From Hyphomicrobium_A sp963722495 (GTDB lineage Bacteria > Pseudomonadota > Alphaproteobacteria > Rhizobiales > Hyphomicrobiaceae): DNA of 64,000 nt. A program made the translations under genes and the position numbers. Within the stretch, counting starts at the first letter, position 1. Each line of letters begins with the position of its first letter. The stretch is taken from positions 117,546 through 181,545 of the forward strand of contig CAVRND010000005.1 in NCBI GenBank assembly GCA_963722495.1. The letters run 5' to 3'. Shown here in pieces: positions 39,530-49,177 of the stretch. Under the pieces are notes generated by a model, which ran no database searches, was not told the origin of the DNA, and saw only the letters and a list, made by a program, of their open reading frames with translations.

Positions 39530-40264
39530 CTAAGCTTCGCCGAAGATGCGCCGCTGCTCGGCCCGCACCTTCTCGCGGTCGGCCCGGTCGGCCACGGAAA
39601 GCCGCACCGGAACATCCTGGGCGATAGTCGCAGCTCCGGTCGACAGGCGCAAGATACGGGTGCCGAGCATCACCGCCTCGGTGCCGGTCGTGGGTCACGA
39701 AAAGCACCGTCGTCGGGCGGCGCGACCACAGCTCGACGAGCAGCTCGCGCAGGTCATGCGCCGTCGGGTCGTCGAGCGAGACGAACGGCTCGTCCATCAG
39801 CAGGATGTCGGGCTCGAGCACGAAGGCGCGGGCGAGCGCGACGCGCCGCTGCATGCCGAGCGAGAGCCTTTCGGGGTAGGCGTTGGCCGCCTCGACGAGG
39901 CCGACGCGCTCCAGCATCTCGGGAATGTTGGCGCGGCGCGGATCGCCCTCGGGCAGCGCCAGCGCGATGTTCTCGTAGACCGTGCGCCAGGGCAGCAGCC
40001 GCGGCGACTGGAAGATGTAGGCGATGCGCGGGTCGTGGTCGCCGCCGAAGTCGACCGAGCCTCGAAGTCGTGGTCGAGACCGGCGATGATGTTGAGCAGC
40101 GTCGACTTTCCGCCGCCCGACGGCCCGGTGATGACGACGAACGAGCGCGGCTCGACCTGGAAGGCGATGTTCTTGCAGCACAAGGTTGTCCGGCGCTGTC
40201 GCCGACGGCGGGGAAGACCTTGCTGGTCAACGTTGACCGAGAGGGGTCGCATCACCGGCGCCAT
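39530..40264 (-). CDS. ABC transporter ATP-binding protein, NitT/TauT type (frame interrupted)
   Basis: About 245 residues. Walker A GPSGGGKSTLLNIIAGLD, Q-loop YIFQSPRLLPWRTVYENI, signature LSLGMQRRVALARAF, Walker B DILLMDEPFVSLDD and the H-loop LFVTHD are all present. The sequence is the nitrate/sulfonate/taurine class. The frame changes near 40190, 40060 and 39690. The downstream gene mfnB follows after 16 bases, so the transporter is in one transcript with cofactor biosynthesis genes. Confidence 0.88.
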
Positions 40265-41033
40265 CTGTTGGCCCTCGCGATGAGCGGCTGCAGGATCGCC
40301 ATCTCGATGATCTGCACGACGACGATGAACGCCAGCGCGTAGGCCAGGATCATCGGCACGTCGAACAGCTGGAAGGCGATGTTGAGCTGATGGCCGACGC
40401 CGTCGGAGCGGCCGAACGCCTCGACCACGAGCACGATCTTCCACACGAGCGCCAGGCCGGAGCGCGCGGCGGCGGCGAAGAACGGCGCCAGCTGCGGCAG
40501 CGTCACGTGGCGCAGCGTCTTCCACCAGCCGAAGCGGTAGATCTGCGCCATCTCGTTGAGATCGTTGGAGAGGCTGCGCGCGCCTTCGCGCATGGTCACG
40601 GCGACGTTGGGGATCTTGTTGATGGCGACGGCGGTGATCGCCGCCACCTCCGTCAGGCCGAACCAGATGTAGCAGAGGACGATGATGACGAGCGCCGGCA
40701 GATTGAGGAAGAAGATCAGCCAGGCGTCGAAGAAGCGGTCGGCGCTTCGGATAGCGCCCCAGCGCCAGGCCGATGGCGGAGCCGATGAACATGGCGATGA
40801 CGAAGCTGAAGGCGACGCGGATCAGCGTCGCGCCGATGTTGCCCCACAGCTCGCCGGCCTGCGGCCTCGCGCACCATGACGTCGACGACGGCCAGCGGGC
40901 CGGGCAAATAGCGGCTCTGCGCGATGAGGGCGGCGAGCTCCCACAGCGCGAGGAGCGCCAGCAGCGAGATCAACGACCAGCCGAGCCGCCCGACCCGTGG
41001 GTCGCGCGTCGGCGCGTTAACTGCCTGCCGCAT
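40252..41033 (-). CDS. ABC transporter permease, NitT/TauT type (frame interrupted)
   Basis: About 258 residues with six helices. MRQAVNAPTRDPRVGRLGWS begins it; ELWGNIGATLIRVAFSFVIA and the cytoplasmic EAA-like loop ARSLSNDLNEMAQIYRFGWW, then LPQLAPFFAAAARSGLALVW, identify a SsuC/TauC-type permease. Breaks lie near 40865 and 40755. Its start overlaps the end of the binding-protein gene by 17 bases, and its stop overlaps the ATPase start by 13. Confidence 0.87.
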
Positions 41034-42015
41034 GGAAGAGCTTGGGATCGAACTGCGTGTCGTTGCCCATGAGCTCGAGCGCCGCCGACGTCGACGAGCA
41101 CTTGCGTCAGCTTCTCCGCCGATTGCGTCTCGGCGCCCGTCCACGGCGCGGGGATGCCGGCGCGGTAGTAGGCCTTGATGGCGGCGAATTCGGCGTCGTT
41201 CTCCGGCTTGACGAGATGGCGGCATGCGCTCCCAGGCGGCGTCGGAGTTGGCGAGCACTGCGTTGGCTTGCGCGACGGCGGTCAGGAAGGCGGCGATCTC
41301 CTTGCCCTTCGCCTGCTCCGTCTCCTCCGCCAGATGAAGCCGACGAGCGAGGGCACGGGCTGAATGCCGAGCGCCTTCAGCACATCGTCCATGCCGAGGA
41401 TCGTGCGATACCTGTCAGCCTGCGAGCCGCGCGGCATAGGTCCAGAAGTTGAGCACGGCGTCGAGGCGGCCGGAGCGCGTCTCCTCGGTGAGCAGCGGCG
41501 CGGCGCCGAACGATGGGCAGCGCCAGCTGTCGCGATGTCCGTTGCCCAGCGTCTTGCGCGAATAGGCGCGCAGCAGCAGCCAGCTCTTGTCGATGGCGCC
41601 GCCGGCGACGCCGAGCTTCTTGCCCTTGAGGTCGGCGAGCGACTTGATCGGCGAATCCGGCGCGCACCATGATGGCGCCGAGCGCCGACGAATAGGGCGC
41701 GAATTTCAGCTTCTCGCCCATCGCCGCGCTGGCGCATCGCCCACGTCCAGTCGCTGACGATGACGTCGGCGTCGCCCGACAAGCAGCGCGACCGGGCCGG
41801 CCTGGTTGGTCGCCACCTCGACGACGTGACGTTCAGACCGAGCCTTGTCGGCAAAGCCTTCGGCGCGGATCGTCTCCAAAAGCCAGCTCAGCGAGCCGAA
41901 CTTCAACGAGGCGACGCGCAGCGTGCCGGCGGCTCGCGCCTGCGTCAGCGGCAGCCCGAAAGTCGCCAGCGCGGCGGCGCCTCCGGCCAACAAGAACGCG
42001 GCGGCGATCGATCAT
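41017..42015 (-). CDS. ABC substrate-binding protein, NMT1/SsuA-like (frame interrupted)
   Basis: About 330 residues. The N-terminus reads MIDRRRVLVG in one frame and FLLAGGAAALATFGLPLTQA in the next; joined they look like a Tat-type signal (RRRFLLAGG). TLRVASLKFGSLSWLLETI, LSGDADVIVSDWTWAMRQR, LKGKKLGVAGGAIDKSWLLL and FNFWTYAARL-like segments mark the NMT1/SsuA fold. The ligand is unknown; relatives bind nitrate, sulfonates, aromatic acids or pyrimidines. Breaks near 41990, 41845, 41780, 41725, 41660, 41515, 41425, 41320, 41225 and 41085 make it the most disrupted gene here. Confidence 0.8.
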
Positions 42016-42540
42016 TGCGAGGCCCTCTCCGTCGCGAACAGCCGGCGCTCGACAATGTAGTTCACCGCGCGCAGCCACATCTTGTCGGTGTTGCCGTAGA
42101 TCTCGCTCGAGCCCTGATGGATCATCTTCTGGTTCTGTCACGTCGCGAATGTAGATGCTGACGGTGAAGAGGACGTCGGAAGCCTTGCGCACCGTGCCGA
42201 TGAACGCGATGTCGGCGCCGACCTTCTTGGCCAGGTCGTCCTCGCAGCCGTTGCACTTGTGGATGGGCGACTTGTCGTCGATTTCCTTGGCGATCGGCGC
42301 GGTGTCTACGACCTCGTAGCGGCCGCTTTGCTTCATCAAGCGGGTTAGCTCTTCGGTAGATGACTTGCAGGCGCCGCTTCTCCTCCGGATCGATCCCCTT
42401 GGGCATGAAGCCGATCTCGAACTGCTGGCTTTGATCGATGAGATCGAAGGGGAAAATGATGGCCTTCTGCGCCGCCATACGGCTGCGCCGGAAAGACCGC
42501 CAAGCGCCAACGCGAAGATGACAATACGTTTAGCAATCAA
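42012..42540 (-). CDS. DUF2380/DUF3280-type secreted protein (frame interrupted)
   Basis: About 175 residues. Start TTG 42538-42540 has AGGGGAAAC just upstream; a GTG at 42588 is an alternative. A signal-like IVIFALALGGLSGAAVA precedes KAIIFPFDLIDQSQQFEIGF. EELTRLMKQSGRYEVVDTAPI and KCNGCEDDLAKKVGADIAFI, with a C-x2-C pair, mark the family, and NYIVERRLFATEGLA ends it. Function unknown. Its TGA overlaps the ATG of the binding-protein gene. It leads the minus-strand operon. Breaks near 42470, 42355 and 42140. Confidence 0.75.
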
Positions 42541-42815
42541 GGCGTTTCCCCTGGGCGCGCTGCGCCGCGCTTCTCGGTTGCTTCGCACGTTATAGTGTTA
42601 GGGTTACGTGTGCTGAACAGGGGGGTAATTGCAAGGGGGTTGTTGCCACGTGGCAAGCCAGCGGGGTCACAAGTCCGCGAGTGAAATCGGGAGACCTTGA
42701 CAAGGGTGGCACCCCATACCCTTTTACTGCAACATAGTAACAGAGCGCTCGAGACACCGTTAAGGTGCCGCTCGCGTTTCCAGCGCGAGCCGGGCAGCCG
42801 GGAGGAACGAGCTTG
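42541..42815. promoter_or_regulatory. Divergent promoter region between the DUF2380 operon and the PQQ-ABC genes
   Basis: 275 bases serving two divergent operons. TTGACA at 42697-42702 on plus is a good -35 box, but no strong -10 lies at 16-18 bases (CATACC/TACCCT at best). GTTGCCACGTGGCAAGC at 42644-42660 contains the palindrome TTGCCACGTGGCAA, a plausible regulator site midway. GGAGGAA at 42801-42807 is the ribosome binding site of the binding-protein gene. Confidence 0.5.
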
Positions 42816-44215
42816 ATGGCGATCAGGCCAAGGAAGCCGGCGCGTGCGTGGCAGCGTGGCGACGTCAATTCTGCGGAGCAGCACGGCGTTCGCCTGCGTC
42901 ATGGCGGCGATGCTGGCGCTGAGCGCCGCCCCGCTCACGGCGCAGGAGCCGCCCCGCGGCGAAGCCCGAGGCGCCGGCTGCGGCCGCTCCTGCGGCGCCG
43001 GCAGCGCCCGCCGCCGCTGCCTGAGCGCAAGCCCCCGCCGCCGATGCGGCAAAGGCCGAGCGCGCCGATCCCAATCAAGTGATCATCCCCATCGTGCTCG
43101 CGCGCGAGTTGCGCGATGAGCCGCTGCCGCTGTCGCTGCTCGACCTGCCGCCGGCGGACGACGGCATCGCCGGCGCCAAGCTGGCGATCACGGACAACAA
43201 CACCACCGGCCGCTTCATGAACCAGGAGTTCATGCTCGACGTGATCGAAGAAGCCGATCCCGGCCAAGCTGATCCAGGACGTGGTGCAAAAGGTCGACGC
43301 CGGCGCGCACTTCATCATCGTCGATGTCGACCCCGGCGACGCTGCTGAAGATCGCCGACGCGCTGAAGGGCAAGGAGCGCGCTGCTCATCAACTACGGCG
43401 CCCCCGACGACAGCCTGCGCGAGGAGAACTGCCGCGCCCACGTCATGCACACGGCGCCGACGCGCTCGATGCTCGCCGACGCGCTGGCGCCAGTACCTCG
43501 TCTGGAAGAAGTGGCCGCACTGGTTCCTGGTCGCTCGGCCCGAGCCGAGAAGGACAAGCTCTACGCCGAGGCCCTGCGGCGCTCCGCCAAGCGCTTCGGC
43601 GCCAAGATCGTCGAGGAGCGCACGTTCACCTACGAGCCGCGGCAGCCGGCGCACCGACGGCGGCTTCGAGCAGGTGCAGCAGCAGATCCCGACCTTCACG
43701 CAGAGCGCGCCGGACCATGACGTGCTCGTCGTCGCCGACGAGGGCAACCTGTTCGGCGACTACTTCCCCTACCGCACCTGGGATCGCGCGCCCCGTCGCC
43801 GGCACCGCCGGCCTCGTCGCCGACGAGCTGGCACCCGGCCATCGAGCTGTGGGGCGGCACGCAGTTCCAGAACCGCTTCAAGCGCCTCGCCGACCGCACC
43901 ATGCGCCCGCTCGACTACAACGCCTGGATCGCCGCGCGCATGGTCGGCGAAGCCGCCTCGCGCACCAAGATCGGCAAACTCGAAGGACCTCGTCGCCTAC
44001 ATGAAGTCGCCGAACTTCGACGTCGCCGGCGTTCAAGGGCGTCGGGCTGTCGCTGCGCAACTGGAACGGCCAGCTGCGCCAGCCGATCCTGGTCACGACG
44101 CCCAAGCTGCTCGGTCACGGTGTCGCCGCAGCAGGGCTTCCTGCACCAGCTCAGCGAGCTCGACACGCTCGGCATCGACAAGCCGGAAACCAAATGCAAG
44201 GCCTACACACAATGA
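42816..44215 (+). CDS. Periplasmic binding protein of the PQQ-dependent dehydrogenase ABC system, LutA-like (frame interrupted)
   Basis: About 465 residues from ATG 42816 (GGAGGAA upstream), with a signal peptide ending ALSAAPLTA in the next frame. A Pro/Ala-rich linker precedes the type-I binding fold: IPIVLARELRDEPLPLSLLD, LAITDNNTTGRFMNQEFML, HFIIVDVDPG, YLVWKKWPHWFLV, DVLVVADEGNLFGDYFPYRT and QGFLHQLSELDTLGIDKPE. This is the TIGR03863-type protein found only beside PQQ alcohol dehydrogenases. Relatives are tied to lanthanide uptake (lutA) in Methylorubrum, from memory. At least ten breaks are present. Confidence 0.82.
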
Positions 44216-44278
44216 GCGCGGCGCGGCTACCGATCGCTGCCGGCACCACGAATCAAGATCGAGGAGGACGTTCACCTA

Positions 44279-45268
44279 ATGCGCTTCAAGGTCGCCTTCG
44301 CCTGCGCTGCTCGGCCGTCGGCCAGCGCTTGCCGCTGCCGGCGCCCGCGGCCATGGCCTACACGGCGTTCGTCACCAACGAGAAGGACAACACGGTCTCG
44401 GTCATCGACACCGAGAAGCTCGAGGTGATCAAGACCATCAAGGTCGGCCAGCGCCCGCGCGGCATCATCCTGTCGAACGATGGCAAGTGGCTGATCGTCT
44501 GCACCAGCGACGACAACATCATCCAGGTCTACGACACCAAGACCTACGAGCTGGTCAAGACGCTGCCCTCGGGCCCCGATCCCGAGCTGCTCATCCTGCA
44601 TCCCTCGGGCAACCCGCTCTACGTCGCCAACGAGGACGACAACCTCGTCACCGTCGTCGACATCCAGACAGCGGCAAGGTCCTCGCCGACATCCCCGTCG
44701 GCGTCGAGCCCGAAGGCATGGGCATGAGCCCCGACGGCAAGGTGCTGGTCAACACGTCCGAAACGACCAACATGGCGCACTTCATCGACACGACGTCGCA
44801 CAAGACCTTCGACAACGTGCTGGTCGACAGCCGCCCGCGCGTCGCCGATGTTCAACCCGGCCGGCACGCAGCTCTGGGTGAGCTCGGAGATCGGCGGCAC
44901 CGTCACGGTGATCAATCCGGCCGACCGCAAGGTCATCAAGCAAGATCAGCTTCGAAATCCCCGGCATCACCAAGGAGGCGATCCAGCCGGTCGGCGTGCG
45001 CATCACCAAGGACGGCAAGATGGCGTTCGTCGCGCTCGGTCCGGCCAACCGCGTGGCGGTGATCGATACGGCGACGTTCGAGGTCGTGAAGTATCTGCTC
45101 GTCGGCCAGCGCGTCTGGCAGATGGCCTTCACGCCGGACGGCAAGAAGCTTCTTGACCACCAACGGCACCTCGAACGACGTCTCGGTCATCGACGTTGCC
45201 GCCTGAAGGTGGTCAAGTCGATCCGCACCGGCCGCTACCCGTGGGGCGTGGTGGTGGCGCCGTTCTGA
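44279..45268 (+). CDS. PQQ-associated YVTN beta-propeller protein (frame interrupted)
   Basis: About 325 residues, secreted. MRFKVAFACAA begins a signal peptide. YVTN-type blades follow: TAFVTNEKDNTVSVIDTEKL, GIILSNDGKWLIVCTSDDNI, NPLYVANEDDNLVTVVDI, MGMSPDGKVLVNTSE, LWVSSEIGGTVTVINPADRK and YLLVGQRVWQMAFTPDGKK. It matches the beta-propeller family (TIGR03866 type) of PQQ-linked catabolic clusters. It lies 63 bases after the binding protein and before the ABC ATPase, and probably works in the periplasm with them. Breaks near 44300, 44670, 44855, 44945, 45155 and 45205. Confidence 0.85.
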
Positions 45269-45431
45269 GTATTCGCCGTTCTACCGGGCCCGGCGGCCTT
45301 GCGGAACAAGGATGACAGTTGGACTGGAGCAAAAAGACGAAGGGCCGCCCGCTGATTTGCGTGGCCAAGCTAGAGAGAAACAATCAATGTTTCCAACGGC
45401 TTGAAGTAGACGCGCGCGGTATAATCGTCGT

Positions 45432-46214
45432 ATGGACATGACATCTGAAACGCATCCGCATGACGCCGGCGCCTCCGCGCTCGTCGTCAAGAACGTCAGC
45501 CACCGCTTCGGTGACAACCTCGCTCTCGACGACGTGTCGCTGACGGTCCCGCGCGGCGCCTTCGTCGTGCTGCTGGGCCTCAACGGCGCCGGCAAGTCGA
45601 CGCTGTTCTCGCTGATCACCCGCCTCTACGACAACGTCACCGGCGAGATCCGCATTCTCGGCCACGACATGCGTCGCCGCGCCTCGGCCGCGCTGCAGCG
45701 TCTCGGCGTCGTCTTCCAAAGCCGCACGCTCGACCTCGATCTGACCTTGCGGCAGAACCTGCTCTACCACGCGCCCTGCACGGCATCCGCGGCCGCGAGG
45801 CGCGCGAGCGCACCGAGCGGGCGCTGGAGATCGTCGGCCTCGCCGACCGGGCGAACGAGAAGGTGCGCAACCTTTCCGGCGGCCAGGCGCGCCGCGTCGA
45901 GATCGCCCGCTCGCTGCTGCATCGGCCCGGCCTGCTGCTGCTCGACGAGCCGACCGTCGGCCTCGACATCGGCTCGCGCGAAAGCGTCATCGACATCGTG
46001 CGCTCGCTGGTCGAGAAGGAGGGCCTCGGCGTGCTGTGGGCGACGCATCTGATCGACGAGATGCGGCCGACGGACCACGTCGTCGTGCTGCACAAGGGGC
46101 GCGTGTTGTTCGACGGGCCCGGTGCCCGAATTGCTCGCCAAGACGGGAACGCAGAACGTCAGCGATGCCTTCCGTAAGATGACCGGCACCGACGCCACGG
46201 AGCGCGCCGCATGA
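45432..46214 (+). CDS. ABC transporter ATP-binding protein of the PQQ-associated system, LutE-like (frame interrupted)
   Basis: About 258 residues. ALVVKNVSHRFGDNLALDDV, Walker A GLNGAGKSTLFSLITRLYD, Q-loop VFQSRTLDLDLTLRQNL, signature LSGGQARRVEIARSLLHRPG and Walker B LLLLDEPTVGLDI followed by VLWATH are present. The Q-loop string is typical of the PQQ_ABC_ATP family. Breaks lie near 45776, 46063 and 46118. It ends TERAA with TGA overlapping the permease ATG. Confidence 0.9.
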
Positions 46215-47290
46215 CCGCCATAGCCGCCACCGCGCAGCACGTGAGCGCATCGGCACGAGCCTTGGCGACCGCGCCTGGGGCACCCAGCCGCCGCGCCTCG
46301 GCCTGCGCGCCTACGTCACCTGCCTCAAGGGCATCGTCTGGCGCGAGGTGCTGCGCTTCCTGCATCAGCGCGAGCGCTTCTTCTCGGCGCTGGTGCGGCC
46401 GCTCATCTGGCTGTTCATCTTCGCCGCCGGCTTCCGCCAGACGCTCGGCGTATCGATCATCCCGCCCTACGAGACCTACGTGCTCTACGAGGTCTACGTC
46501 GTGCCGGGCCTGGTCGGCATGATCCTGCTGTTCAACGCCATGCAGTCGTCGCTGTCGATGGTCTACGACCGCGAGACCGGCGCCATGCGCACGCTGCTCG
46601 TCAGCCCCTTCCCGCGCTCGTTCCTGCTCGCTGTCCAAGCTGATCGGCGGCGTCGCCGTGGCGCTGCTGCAGGCCTACGTGTTCCTCGGCATCGCCTATT
46701 TCTGGGAGGCGGAGCTCTCCGGCTGGGGCTACCCGCTCCTGCTCGCTCCGCCCGCCGCGATCGTCGCGCTCATCATGTTCAACTCGGCAACCGAGAAGCT
46801 GTCCGAGCGCTTCATGCAGAACGCGCTCATCGCCTTCATGGTCGCCCAGATCGCCGCCATCGCCTACGTCATCTATGCGTGGCAGCTTTCGCCGCCGTCG
46901 ATGAACTACATCACGGTGCTGCCGGCGCTCATCCTCTCCGGCCTGATGCTGGGCTCGCTGGCGCTGTTCATGTCGTCGGTGATCAAGCAGCTCGAGAACT
47001 TCGCCGGCGTCATGAACTTCGTGATCTTCCCGATGTTCTTCGCCTCCTCGGCCCTCTATCCGCTATGGCGCATCAAGGAATCGAGCGTGCTGCTGTACGA
47101 GATCTGCCTGTTCAATCCCTTCACGCACGCGGTGGAGCTGATCCGCTTTGCTCTCTACGGCCAGGTCGACTGGCCCTCGCTCGGCATCGTCGTGGCCTGC
47201 ACCGCCGTGTTCCTCGGCGCAGCCGTGTACGCATATAACCCATCAAAAGGCCTGATCGCCCGCCGTGGCGGTCCGGGCTCGGGAGTGTGA
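46211..47290 (+). CDS. ABC-2-type permease of the PQQ-associated system, LutF-like (frame interrupted)
   Basis: About 355 residues. After a short variable leader, GLRAYVTCLKGIVWREVLRF starts an ABC-2 permease domain: LVRPLIWLFIFAAGFRQTLG, YVVPGLVGMILLFNAMQSSL, VYDRETGAMRTLLVSPFPRS, LALFMSSVIKQLENFAGVMN, FPMFFASSALYPLWRIKES and NPFTHAVELIRFALYGQ. ABC-2 permeases usually export, so with a periplasmic binding protein the direction of transport is an open question. Breaks lie near 46255 and 46630. Confidence 0.88.
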
Positions 47291-47291
47291 A

Positions 47292-48255
47292 ATGATCCAG
47301 TCAACGCATAAGAAACCAGCAAGCGCGGCAAGCATGCTGAAGCGCACGGTCAGCAGCGCGGCACTCGCCGCGGTCATCGCCGTCGGCGCCACCGCAGCCC
47401 TGCAGGCGCAAACGCCGGCCCCGGCAAAGGACGCTCCGGCCAAGGTCGAGGCGGCGCCCGACCTCGCGCCGGGTATCGCGCCCGGCGTCGTTCCGGGTGC
47501 GCGCCCGGGTGGCATGGAAGACGCAAAGCCCGCACCGGCGCAGGAGGCGCAACCGGGCATCGCGCCGGGCGTTGTCCCAGGTGCGCGCCCCGGCGGCATG
47601 GAGGCGGGCCCGCCGTTGGGCGCCGATCATCCGGCTTTCGCGCCCGGCGCCGGCCGTCACGCCGGGCGACAACGCCGCCGTCAAATTCTCGCCGAGCGAC
47701 ATTCTCAGCAGCCCCGACTGGCCGTGCATCCAGCGCAAGGTGGCGGTCATCTCGCCGGCGCAGGTGTGGGACGGCCCGCCGATCGACGGCATCAAGGACT
47801 TCGATCCGGCCATTCGCGACCTGACGGAAATCCTCGAGAGCCGGCGCGTCTCTCCCGAGGACGCCGAGAAGGCAATCAAGGAATACGCGGCCAAGCAGCC
47901 GGAAGCCGAGCGCGACAAGAAGCTGACCGAGCTGTTTGCCAGCTTGCTCAACGAGATCAACACCGACCGGCAGTTCGTGATGTCGAAGGTCGAGGAGTTC
48001 CAGAAGCGCCAGAAGGGCCGCGCGGCCGAGCTCGAGCGTGAAGGCCAGAAGCTGGCCGAGAAAGGCATCGCGGCGACCGATGAGCTGCTGCCGATCGAGA
48101 CCAAGCTGACGCCCGAGCAGCAGGAGTACAACTGGAACGCCCGCATCTTCCAGGAGCGTCAGCAGAACCTGACGATGGCGTGCGAGATCCCGGCATTGAT
48201 CGAGCAGCGGGTGTTCGAGATCGCCCGCCTGATCCGGGCGCAAATGAAGAGCTGA
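47292..48255 (+). CDS. Secreted protein with duplicated PGIAPGVVPGARPGGME motif, unknown function
   Basis: About 320 residues, starting at ATG 47292 just after the permease stop. A signal peptide (ALAAVIAVGATAALQA) is followed by a Pro/Ala-rich region holding PGIAPGVVPGARPGGME twice, about 30 residues apart. A charged, probably helical C-terminal domain then begins KFSPSDILSSPDWPCIQRKV and ends IEQRVFEIARLIRAQMKS, with WPC and MACEIPALI giving two cysteines. A break lies near 47650. No family recognised; its constant position suggests a periplasmic partner of the transporter. Confidence 0.75.
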
Positions 48256-48270
48256 GCGCTCCGTCTGAAT

Positions 48271-48385
48271 GTCATCCCGGGGCAATGCCGAAGGCATGCT
48301 TTCAGCATGACTCCCCGGGACCCATCTATCCGCCCGTTTTGCGTCCAGCCGCACCCTGGATCCCGGCAACAAGTGCCGGGATGAC
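48271..48385. repeat. Intergenic palindromic repeat element
   Basis: The element opens with GTCATCCCGG (48271-48280) and closes with its complement CCGGGATGAC (48376-48385). Inside are TCCCGGCA/TGCCGGGA around ACAAG (48361-48381) and GCATGCT/AGCATG (48294-48308). Such GTCATCCCGG-ended elements are scattered between genes in many alphaproteobacteria (from memory). It lies between convergent genes and may also act as terminator. Confidence 0.75.
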
Positions 48386-48435
48386 AGAGGCGAGCTGTCG
48401 CGGCGAGGTGGCTCGCGGCTCGCACCCGCGCGCAC

Positions 48436-49177
48436 TCAAGGAATCTTCTTCACGTCGACGAGCGGATACCCCAGCTCCTGCCAGCCGTCGGTCCCGTCGC
48501 GGAACCACATGACGTTGCCGTAGCCGTACTCGAGCGCGCGCTTGGCCGCGTTCCACGACATCCAGCAGTCCTTGAGGCAGAAGAAGACAAGCGGCGCATC
48601 GCGCTTGGCCTTCGACAGCGTTTCAAGCCGGAGGCGGAAATATTCCTCCATGGTCGCCGACAGCGCGCCATAGCCGACGTTGGGCAGCCATTGCGCCCCC
48701 TCGATGCTGCGATGTGCCGGCTCGCGCCAGAAGGTGCCGGCCGGCAGGTTCGGCGGCTTGGGCGCCTGCGGATAGACGTCGATGAATACGGCGCCGTTCT
48801 TGTTCCAGATGTCGGCGGCCTCGTCGGCAGTCAGCACGCGGGCGCCCTTCAGCGTTGCCGGCACGGGCGTGCGGAAATCCTCCATGCGGTAACCGGAAGG
48901 CTCCGGGACCGGCCCTGAGGGCTTCGCATCGGCGTCCGCAGGCGGCACGGTGTCGGGATGCCCTGCACCGGAGGCGCGGCGCCGCGCTTTGCTCCGTCGC
49001 GGGGACGGCGCCCTCAGCGGCGTGCGTGCCGGCGACGGGATAGAGCAACGTCATCACCGCGGCCGCGATAAACGCGAAAAGCGCGGCGTGTGGGCGCCGC
49101 GCCGAGGTGCGCGAGGTTGTGGCTGGCGGCCGCGCCGCCTTAGCTGCGCGGGCTGGTGATTGGCTTGCTGTCTTCAT
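48436..49177 (-). CDS. PQQ-associated CXXCW-motif rhodanese-like protein (frame interrupted)
   Basis: About 245 residues. MKTASQSPARAAKAARPPAT is a basic leader before the helix LFAFIAAAVMTLLYPVAG, a signal or anchor. The rhodanese-like domain has VLTADEAADIWNKNGAVFID, VGYGALSATMEEYFRLRLE and VFFCLKDCWMSWNAAKRAL, with the C-x2-C-W motif that defines the family (TIGR03865 type). GYGNVMWFRDGTDGWQELGY ends it. It is found only with PQQ-dependent catabolism genes. A break lies near 48980. It overlaps the xoxJ 3' end by 38 bases and is last in the xoxF operon. Confidence 0.87.
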
